From: Rhodocyclaceae bacterium
GTDB lineage: Bacteria; Pseudomonadota; Gammaproteobacteria; Burkholderiales; Rhodocyclaceae
Direction of reading: 5' to 3'
Assembly (NCBI GenBank): GCA_019455325.1
Contig: JACFMQ010000006.1
Span: 124,001-188,000 of the forward strand
Length of the DNA: 64,000 bases
Position 1 is the first letter of the stretch. Each line of letters starts with the position of its first letter. This document shows positions 57,966-64,000 of this stretch, piece by piece. A program made the position numbers and the translations under genes. Under the pieces are notes generated by a model. The model was given only the letters and a program-made list of their open reading frames with translations, did no database searches and was not told the DNA's origin.

Positions 57966-58916
57966 CTACTTGAGCAGCCCGGCTTCGCGGAAGTAGCGCT
58001 CGGCGCCCGGATGCAGCGGCGCGGGCGGGTCGAGCGGCCCGTTCTCCTTCTGGATGCTCTTGGCGACCGCGTGGGCGGCGACGAGGTGGTCGAGGCTCTC
58101 GTACATCGACTTGGTCATCGCGTAGACCGTGTCGGCGGAGACGCCCTCGTGCGTCACCAGGAAGTTCTGGATCTTCACCGTCGGCACGTCGGCGTTCTGG
58201 CCGTCGTAGGTCTTGGCGGGAACGACGCCCGGCTGGTACGCCGGATCGCCGATGCGCTCGATGACGTCGACGGGCACCGGCACGACCACGATCTTCTGCG
58301 CCGTGGCCAGATCGCGCAGGGCGGAGACGCCGAGGCCGGCGGACTGGAGCGTGACGTCGAGCTGGCGGTTCTTCATGAGTTCGACCGATTCGCCGAAAGG
58401 CAGGTATTCCACCTTGGCGAAGTCCTGGTAGGACAGGCCGGCGGCCTTGAGCACGGCGCGGGCGTTCAGCTCCGTGCCGCTCTTCGGCGCGCCGACGGAG
58501 ATGCGCTTGCCCTTGAGGTCAGCCAGAGTCTTGATGCCGGAGTCGGCGCTGGCGACGATCTGGATGTAGTTGGGGTAGATGGCGGCCAGGGTGCGCAGCT
58601 TCTTGAGCGGCGTCTTGAAGCCGGATTCCTCGCGGCCCTTCCAGGCGTCCGAGAGCGCGTCGCCGAGGGTGAAGCCGACCTCGCCGCGTCCGGCCTGGAG
58701 CAGGTTGAGGTTCTCGGCGCTGGCCTTGGTCACCTGCACGGACACCTTGGCGCCGGGCAGCACCTTGCCGTAGGTCTGGCTCAGGGCCACGCCCATCGGG
58801 TAGTAGACCCCGCCGGTGCCGCCGGTGAGGACGTTGATGAATTCCGCCGCCTGGGTCGTGGCGGAACCCGCCGCCATGACGGCGGAGAGCAGCAGGGTGC
58901 GCAGCAGTTTGCTCAT
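57966..58916 (-). CDS. TAXI-family TRAP solute receptor
   Basis: 316 residues. Signal peptide ending TTQA-AEF, then the TAXI start INVLTGGTGGVYYPMGVALSQTY with SVQVTKASAENLNLLQAGRGEVGF and GAPKSGTELNARAVL. It binds the substrate in the periplasm for the fused permease. Characterised TAXI systems are linked to glutamate- and hydroxyglutarate-like acids; with gcdH and a CoA-transferase upstream, a C5 dicarboxylate is a reasonable guess. A 182-base spacer with hairpins separates it from the permease gene. Confidence 0.93.
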   Translation of the reverse strand: MSKLLRTLLLSAVMAAGSATTQAAEFINVLTGGTGGVYYPMGVALSQTYGKVLPGAKVSVQVTKASAENLNLLQAGRGEVGFTLGDALSDAWKGREESGFKTPLKKLRTLAAIYPNYIQIVASADSGIKTLADLKGKRISVGAPKSGTELNARAVLKAAGLSYQDFAKVEYLPFGESVELMKNRQLDVTLQSAGLGVSALRDLATAQKIVVVPVPVDVIERIGDPAYQPGVVPAKTYDGQNADVPTVKIQNFLVTHEGVSADTVYAMTKSMYESLDHLVAAHAVAKSIQKENGPLDPPAPLHPGAERYFREAGLLK

Positions 58917-59006
58917 GGTTTGTCTCCTCTGTGTTGTGGTGAAACTGGAAGCTGCTGTCTGGATGTTGTTGTATTTGTCGGTAGCGATCCTCCCTCGCGC
59001 AAGTAT

Positions 59007-60230
59007 TCAGATTGCGCCGGCGCCGCGCAACGCGGCGATCTGCGCCGCATCGAGCCCGAGCGTCTCGCGCAGCACCTCGCCGGTGTGCTCGCCCAGGGAC
59101 GGCGGCGGATTGCGGTATTCGACCGGCGTCGCCGACAGGCGCATGGGACTGGCGACCAGCGGTACGCTGCCGGCGAGCGCATGCGGCAGCCGCACTTCGA
59201 GGCCGCGCGCCCGTACCTGCGAGTCGGCGAACACGTCGGCGAGGGTGTTGATCGGACCGCAGGGCACGGCAAGGGTTTCGAGCGCCGCCACCCAGTCGGC
59301 GGTGCTGCGCGTCGCGGTCAGGCGTTCGAGGGCCGGGATCAGCGCGGCGCGGTTTTCCACCCGCGCCCTGTTGCTGGCGTAGCGCGCGTCGGCCGCCAGC
59401 TCGGGCGCGCCGGCCTCGGCGCAGAAGCGGGCGAACTGGCCGTCGTTGCCGATGGCGAGGATCATGTGGCCGTCGGCCGTGGGGAAATCCTGGTAGGGCA
59501 CGATGTTCGGGTGGGCGTTGCCCAGCCGCACCGGGTTTTCGCCGGTGACGAGGTAGTTCATCGCCTGGTTGGCGAGGCAGGCTACCTGCACGTCGAGCAG
59601 CGCGAGGTCGATGAACTGCCCTTCGCCGCTCCGGTCGCGCCAGGCGAGCGCGGCGAGGATGGCGTTGGCGGCGTAGAGCCCGGTGAGGATGTCGGTGAGC
59701 GCCACGCCGGTCTTCATCGGCCCGCCGCCCGCCTCGCCGTCGGGCCGGCCGGTGATGCTCATCAGCCCGCCCAGACCCTGGATGAGAAAGTCGTAGCCGG
59801 CGCGCGGCGCATAGGGGCCGTCCTGGCCGAAGCCGGTGATCGAGCAATAGACGAGGCGCGGATTCACCGCCTTCAGCGCGGCGTAGTCGAGGCCGTATTG
59901 CGCCAGGCCGCCGAGCTTGAAGTTTTCCAGGAACACGTCGGATTCCGCCGCCAGTCGCCGCACCAGCTCCTGCCCCTCGGGCCGGGTGATGTCGATGGTC
60001 ACCGAACGCTTGTTGCGATTGGTGCCCAGGTAGTAGGCGGCGACGCCGGTGTCCTGTCCGGTCTCGTCCTTGAGAAAGGGCGGCCCCCAGCCGCGGGTGT
60101 CGTCGCCGCTCCCCGGCCGTTCGACCTTGATCACGTCGGCGCCGAGGTCGCCGAGCAACTGGCTCGCCCAGGGGCCGGCGAGAATGCGCGACAGGTCGAG
60201 AACGCGGATGTGCGAAAGCGCGCCGGACAT
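59007..60230 (-). CDS. CaiB/BaiF-family CoA-transferase
   Basis: 407 residues, class III CoA-transferase. N-terminal RVLDLSRILAGPWASQLLGDLGADVIKVERP, then GTNRNKRSVTIDI and the catalytic Asp region LALLDVQVACLANQAMNYL. It transfers CoA between acids. Eight bases after gcdH, so it most likely forms glutaryl-CoA (succinyl-CoA:glutarate transferase type), but formyl-CoA-type substrates cannot be excluded from sequence. Confidence 0.92.
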   Translation of the reverse strand: MSGALSHIRVLDLSRILAGPWASQLLGDLGADVIKVERPGSGDDTRGWGPPFLKDETGQDTGVAAYYLGTNRNKRSVTIDITRPEGQELVRRLAAESDVFLENFKLGGLAQYGLDYAALKAVNPRLVYCSITGFGQDGPYAPRAGYDFLIQGLGGLMSITGRPDGEAGGGPMKTGVALTDILTGLYAANAILAALAWRDRSGEGQFIDLALLDVQVACLANQAMNYLVTGENPVRLGNAHPNIVPYQDFPTADGHMILAIGNDGQFARFCAEAGAPELAADARYASNRARVENRAALIPALERLTATRSTADWVAALETLAVPCGPINTLADVFADSQVRARGLEVRLPHALAGSVPLVASPMRLSATPVEYRNPPPSLGEHTGEVLRETLGLDAAQIAALRGAGAI

Positions 60231-60238
60231 CGCGGGTG

Positions 60239-61426
60239 TCAATTGGCGAACGCCGCGATGCCGGTGATGGCGCGGCCGAGAATCAGTGCGTGGATGTCGT
60301 GCGTGCCTTCGTAGGTGTTCACCACTTCGAGGTTCACCAGGTGGCGCGCCACGCAGAATTCGTCGGAGATGCCGTTGCCGCCGAGCATGTCGCGCGCCGT
60401 GCGGGCGATGTCGAGCGCCTTGCCGCAGGAGTTGCGCTTCATGATCGAGGTCAGCTCGACCGCCGCCGTGCCCTCGTCCTTCATGCGGCCGAGGCGCAGG
60501 CAGCCCTGCAGGCCGATGGCGATCTCGGTGAGCATGTCGGCCAGCTTTTTCTGGACGAGCTGGTTGGCGGCGAGCGGCCGGCCGAACTGCTGGCGTTCCA
60601 GCGTGTAGCGGCGTGCCGTCTCGTAGCAGGCTTCGGCCGCGCCGAGCGCGCCCCAGGCAATGCCGTAGCGGGCGGAGTTGAGACAGGTGAACGGCCCCTT
60701 GAGGCCGCGCACGTCCGGAAAGGCGTTTTCCTCGGGGCAGAAGACCTCGTCCATCACCACTTCGCCGGTGATCGAGGCGCGCAGGCCGACCTTGCCGTGG
60801 ATGGCCGGCGCCGAAAGCCCCTTCCAGCCCTTTTCCAGAACGAAGCCGCGGATGTCGCCGGCGTCGTCCTTGGCCCAGACCACGAACACGTCGGCGATCG
60901 GGCTGTTGGTGATCCACATCTTGCTGCCGCTGAGCGCGTAGCCGCCCTCGACCTTCCTGGCGCGGGTGAGCATGCCGCCGGGGTCGGAGCCGTGGTTCGG
61001 CTCGGTCAGGCCGAAGCAGCCGACCCATTCGCCGGTGGCGAGCCGGGGCAGGTATTTGCGCTTCTGCGCCTCGCTGCCGAATTCGAAGATGGGCACCATC
61101 ACCAGCGAGGACTGCACGCTCATCATCGAGCGGTAGCCGGAATCGACGCGCTCGACCTCGCGGGCGATGAGGCCGTAGGAAACGTAGTTCATGCCGGCGC
61201 CGCCGTATTCCTCGGGGATGGTCGGGCCGAGCAGCCCGAGTTCGCCCATTTCGTTGAAGATTTCGCGGTCGGTGCGTTCGTGGCGGAAGGCTTGCTGCAC
61301 GCGCGGCAGCAGTTCGCCCTGGCAGTAGGCGCGGGCCGTGTCGCGCACCATGCGTTCGACGTCGGTGAGCTGGCCGTCGAGAAACAGCGGATCGGCCCAG
61401 TCGAAGGTGGCCTTGCTGGCAGCCAT
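60239..61426 (-). CDS. gcdH: Glutaryl-CoA dehydrogenase
   Basis: 395 residues, acyl-CoA dehydrogenase fold. The catalytic Glu is in [17 protein letters not shown], and [14 protein letters not shown] carries the Arg typical of glutaryl-CoA specificity. FAD-binding stretches include [16 protein letters not shown] and [10 protein letters not shown]. It oxidises and decarboxylates glutaryl-CoA to crotonyl-CoA in lysine, tryptophan, glutarate and anaerobic aromatic breakdown. First gene of the run that ends with DUF1850. Confidence 0.95.
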   Translation of the reverse strand: MAASKATFDWADPLFLDGQLTDVERMVRDTARAYCQGELLPRVQQAFRHERTDREIFNEMGELGLLGPTIPEEYGGAGMNYVSYGLIAREVERVDSGYRSMMSVQSSLVMVPIFEFGSEAQKRKYLPRLATGEWVGCFGLTEPNHGSDPGGMLTRARKVEGGYALSGSKMWITNSPIADVFVVWAKDDAGDIRGFVLEKGWKGLSAPAIHGKVGLRASITGEVVMDEVFCPEENAFPDVRGLKGPFTCLNSARYGIAWGALGAAEACYETARRYTLERQQFGRPLAANQLVQKKLADMLTEIAIGLQGCLRLGRMKDEGTAAVELTSIMKRNSCGKALDIARTARDMLGGNGISDEFCVARHLVNLEVVNTYEGTHDIHALILGRAITGIAAFAN

Positions 61427-61549
61427 GTCGTCTCCTCTTTTGTTCGCTGTGGGCGGCCGCCGGAATGAGGGCCGCGGACCAGGGCATCTTAAGGAGCGGC
61501 GACAGCGCGAACAAACGAGAAATTGGCAGTAAGCTGTGCGTTTTCATCA

Positions 61550-61565
61550 CTCCGGAATACCGGAG
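61550..61565. promoter_or_regulatory. Inverted repeat in the gcdH-LysR divergent region
   Basis: CTCCGG-AATA-CCGGAG, a perfect 6+4+6 repeat 24 bases before the LysR-type gene start. A candidate operator for the LysR regulator or another repressor. Confidence 0.4.
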
Positions 61566-61588
61566 CCATACCTGCGAGGAAGCCGCCC

Positions 61589-62515
61589 ATGCGCAGAAAG
61601 ATCCCGAGCACCGCCGCCCTGCTGGCCTTCAACGCCGCCGCGCGGCACGAGAGCTTCACCCGCGCCGCCGACGAACTGGCGCTGACGCAGAGCGCCGTCT
61701 GCCGCCAGATCGCGGCGCTGGAGGAGTTCCTCGGCGTGGCGCTGTTCCGGCGCACGCGGCGCGGCGTGCGGCTCACCGAGGCCGGCATCGGCTACAGCCG
61801 CAAGGTGGCGGCGCGGCTCGACGCCGTCGAGCGCGACACCCTGGCGGTGATGGCCCAGCGGGGCAGCGGCGCGACGCTCGAAATCGCCACTCTGCCGACA
61901 ATCGCCACGCGCTGGCTGCTGCCGCGCCTGCCCGCCTTCCTGGCGCGCCGCCCGGACGTGACCATCAACCTCAGCACCAGCACGCGCCCTTTCATGTTCG
62001 ACGAAACCGAGTTCGACGCGGCGATCTACTTCGGCGACGCCGGCTGGCCGGGGACCGAAGCGCATTTCCTGATGCGCGAATACCCCGTGCCCGTGTGCAG
62101 CCCGAACCTGCCGGGCGCGCGGCCGGCGATGACGCCGGCCGAGATCGCCCGGCTGCCGCTCCTGCAGCAGACCACCCGTCCCTATGCCTGGCGGCAGTGG
62201 TTCGAGTCGGCCGGTGTGAGTATTTCGCAAGACATGAGCGGCGCCCGCCTGGAGCTCTTCTCCATGCTCTCCGAGGCGGCGATACAGTGTCTGGGCGTGG
62301 CGCTGATCCCGCCCTTCCTGATCCGCCGCGAACTCGACGAAGGATGGCTGATCGCCCCCTGTCCGCACGCCCAGCGCAGCGAACGCGCCTATTACTTCAT
62401 CGTGCCCGAGCGCAAGGCGCAGGGCGCGGCGCTGATGGATTTCCGCGACTGGCTGGTGGCGGAGACGGCGCGCTACGGCAGCACGCCGGAGATGCAGGCC
62501 CCGTCGCCCGCGTGA
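61589..62515 (+). CDS. LysR-family regulator, GcvA/GcdR-like
   Basis: 308 residues. Helix-turn-helix STAALLAFNAAARHESFTRAADELALTQSAVCRQIAALEEFLGVALFRRTRRGV. The effector domain from residue 90 has TLPTIATRWLLPRLPAFLARRPDV and TRPYAWRQWF, as in GcvA-type regulators. Divergent from gcdH, the arrangement of gcdR, so it probably controls the gcdH-TRAP run. Start chosen with GAGGA 8 bases upstream. Confidence 0.92.
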   Translation: MRRKIPSTAALLAFNAAARHESFTRAADELALTQSAVCRQIAALEEFLGVALFRRTRRGVRLTEAGIGYSRKVAARLDAVERDTLAVMAQRGSGATLEIATLPTIATRWLLPRLPAFLARRPDVTINLSTSTRPFMFDETEFDAAIYFGDAGWPGTEAHFLMREYPVPVCSPNLPGARPAMTPAEIARLPLLQQTTRPYAWRQWFESAGVSISQDMSGARLELFSMLSEAAIQCLGVALIPPFLIRRELDEGWLIAPCPHAQRSERAYYFIVPERKAQGAALMDFRDWLVAETARYGSTPEMQAPSPA

Positions 62516-62522
62516 GAGGGCG

Positions 62523-63119
62523 TCAGGCGGCGCGGCTGGCGAGGATCGCCACGGCCAGCATCGGCCACTGCTGCGCCCACTGCGCCAGCGGTTCGCGGGC
62601 GAAGCCGGACTTGGCGTAGGCCTGCCAGCGGCCGATGGCGTAGCTGACCAGCACGTTGGCCAGCGCGCCGACGTCGAGCTCGGCGTCGACGCGGCCCTGC
62701 GTCGCGGCGACGCGCAGCGACTGCTTCAGGGCCGCCTCGATCTTGTCGAGCAGCGCGTTGATGCGCGCCTGCAGGCGCTCGTTTTCGTTCACCAGCGCCT
62801 CGCCGATGAGCACGCGCGTCATGCCGCGGTTCTTCTGCGCGAAGCGCAGCAGCAGCGCGAGGATGTGCTCGACCTGGACGAGGCCTTCCTGCTCCTCGGC
62901 CTGCACCTGGTTGATCACCGAAAAGAGGCTCGATTCGATGAACTCGATCAGCCCCTCGAACATCTGCGCCTTGCTCGCGAAGTGGCGGTAGAGCGCGGCC
63001 TCCGAGCAGTCGAGCTTTGCCGCCAGCGCGGCGGTGGTGATCTTCTCCCCCTTCGGGTTTTCCAGCATCTCTGCCAGCGTCTGCAGGATCTGCAGCTTGC
63101 GTTCGCCGGGTTTCGGCAT
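62523..63119 (-). CDS. slmA: Nucleoid occlusion factor SlmA
   Basis: 198 residues from the ATG at 63119 (GGGAG upstream), the same length as E. coli SlmA; an in-frame ATG at 63164 would add 15 residues. TetR-type helix-turn-helix ITTAALAAKLDCSEAALYRHFASKAQMF and the SlmA block GLIEFIESSLFSVINQV. It blocks FtsZ assembly over the chromosome. Downstream of the HAD gene in the same direction. Confidence 0.95.
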   Translation of the reverse strand: MPKPGERKLQILQTLAEMLENPKGEKITTAALAAKLDCSEAALYRHFASKAQMFEGLIEFIESSLFSVINQVQAEEQEGLVQVEHILALLLRFAQKNRGMTRVLIGEALVNENERLQARINALLDKIEAALKQSLRVAATQGRVDAELDVGALANVLVSYAIGRWQAYAKSGFAREPLAQWAQQWPMLAVAILASRAA

Positions 63120-63183
63120 GTCCAGCTCCCCTGTGCGTTGATCGTTCTGCGTCCGCGCGTTCACGACCGGCGGCTGGCGGCGA

Positions 63184-63810
63184 TTATAGCCGGCCGAGGA
63201 AGCCCGGCAAATGCGTGATGCGTGCGAGCCGCACGTCGACGTAAGGCGAACGGCGTAAGCCGGCGCTCACCCACACGGTCCGCATGCCGAGCCGGCGGGC
63301 GGTGACGAGGTTGGCGAGGCTGTCCTCGACCATGACGCAACGCCGCGGGTCCAGCCGTTCGCGGCGCAAGAGGCGCAGGAAGCCGGCGAGCGCCGGCTTC
63401 GGGCGGAAGCGGAGCTTTTCGATCGGATAGACGGCGTCGAACTCGCGGCGGATGCCGGTGAGGCGCAGCACGGCCTCGGCGTAGTGGCGCGGCGCGTTCG
63501 AGAAGACGATCTTGCGGCCGGGCAACCGCCGCAGCATGGCGCGCACGCCACGCTCGAAGACGACCATGCGCTCCAGTTCGGGAAAGCGGTGCGTTTCCCG
63601 CAGGAAGTGCTCGGGGTCGGTGCCGTGGTGGCGCATCAGGCCGGTCAGCGTCGCGCCGTAGCGCGACCAGTAGTCCAGCCGGATGCGCGTCGCCTCCTGC
63701 GCGTCGACGCCGAGATGGCGCTCGATGTACTCGCGCATCGAGCGGTTGATGTGCGGAAAGATGTGCGGACTGGCGTCGTGCAGCGTGTTGTCCAGGTCGA
63801 ACAGCCACAC
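63184..63810 (-). CDS. HAD-family pyrimidine 5'-nucleotidase-like protein
   Basis: About 208 residues from a GTG at 63810. Motif I is WLFDLDNTLHDASPHIFPHIN, followed by a helical cap, motif II VFSNAPRHYAEAVL, the lysine in RFRPKPAL and motif IV VMVEDSLANLVTA. This is the SDT1/UMPH-like group seen next to argB and slmA in betaproteobacteria. The frame is open further upstream to 63888, but that part reads through a palindromic repeat, so the annotated start there would be artificial. Confidence 0.9.
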   Translation of the reverse strand: MWLFDLDNTLHDASPHIFPHINRSMREYIERHLGVDAQEATRIRLDYWSRYGATLTGLMRHHGTDPEHFLRETHRFPELERMVVFERGVRAMLRRLPGRKIVFSNAPRHYAEAVLRLTGIRREFDAVYPIEKLRFRPKPALAGFLRLLRRERLDPRRCVMVEDSLANLVTARRLGMRTVWVSAGLRRSPYVDVRLARITHLPGFLGRL

Positions 63811-63835
63811 GCGCTCCGCGCGTGCGGCTGTCTGT

Positions 63836-63911
63836 GAGGAGGAAGGAGTAAGGAGAGAGGAGCGGCCCCCCCGGTTTTTCCTCCTCACTCCTGACTCCTT
63901 CCTCCTCTCTG
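63836..63911. repeat. GA/TC-rich palindromic repeat element
   Basis: Left arm GAGGAGGAAGGAGTAAGGAG (63836 onward) and right arm CTCACTCCTGACTCCTTCCTCC (63883 onward) are near-complementary around a G/C-rich loop with CCCCCCCGGTTTTT. It lies between the argB stop and the HAD gene start. The sequence differs from the repeat pair at 9897 and 37145, so it is a second repeat type. Confidence 0.75.
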
Positions 63912-63913
63912 CA

Positions 63914-64000
63914 TCAGTGCGACTTGATCATCGTGCCGACGCCGTGGTCGGTGAGGATTTCCAGCAGCAGCGCGTGCTCGACGCGGCCGTCGATGATGTG
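63914..64000 (-). CDS. argB: Acetylglutamate kinase, C-terminal end (cut by window)
   Basis: 28 residues and the stop: HIIDGRVEHALLLEILTDHG followed by VGTMIKSH. This is the well-conserved ArgB ending (HIIDGRxxHALLLE, then GVGTMI). The rest of the gene is outside the window. It makes N-acetylglutamyl phosphate in arginine synthesis. Confidence 0.88.
   Translation of the reverse strand, partial: HIIDGRVEHALLLEILTDHGVGTMIKSH

Overview
The window is a GC-rich chromosomal segment of a Gram-negative betaproteobacterium. It shows secB, SlmA, an MSHA-type pilus, a form II RuBisCO/Calvin-cycle locus, a glutaryl-CoA dehydrogenase locus and three sets of TRAP transporter genes. The combination is most like Rhodocyclales/Accumulibacter-type genomes. 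That placement is inference from gene content; no rRNA or tRNA gene is present to settle it.

Layout. 1-6.1 kb: two tandem TRAP solute-binding genes (the first cut by the window edge), a NhaD/ArsB-type ion antiporter, and on the minus strand the matching small and large TRAP permease genes. 6.3-12.7 kb: phosphatase, glyA-nrdR-ribD, then a minus-strand envC-ctpA-unknown-moeB-like run. 14.1-17.2 kb: ArsR regulator, rhodanese, glutaredoxin, secB, SH3 protein, gpsA. A Fic-family gene (17.3-18.9 kb) looks inserted between gpsA and trmL. 19.4-37.1 kb is a nearly complete MSHA pilus cluster (mshE-G, two tandem pilins, a PIN-toxin remnant, a giant mshQ, minor pilins, then mshI to mshN). 37.3-41.9 kb: comF, bioB-bioC, msrQ with only a tail of msrP, a CBS protein and a truncated IS630 transposase.

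42.0-52.5 kb is the Calvin cycle region. The minus-strand run fbp-prk-tkt-gap-fba, then rpe behind a terminator, is divergent from cbbY-cbbM-cbbR. Both arms carry the same CbbR-like TNA-N7-TNA array, so carbon fixation is probably switched by CbbR as a divergent regulon. 52.5-55.2 kb: dihaem cytochrome c, engB and hemB. 55.2-62.5 kb: an apparent minus-strand operon gcdH / CoA-transferase / TAXI binding protein / fused TRAP permease / DUF1850, with a divergent LysR regulator; I read this as uptake, CoA activation and oxidation of a glutarate-like acid. 62.5-64 kb: slmA, a pyrimidine 5'-nucleotidase-like HAD gene and the end of argB.

Accessory signals lie between the housekeeping genes. These are two copies of a long inverted-repeat element at convergent gene ends, a different palindromic element before the last HAD gene, a gene-conversion-like identical block in the TRAP binding genes, a base-composition anomaly in mshA, and decayed genes (vapC-like, msrP, IS630). 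I found no CRISPR array, prophage, tRNA or rRNA.
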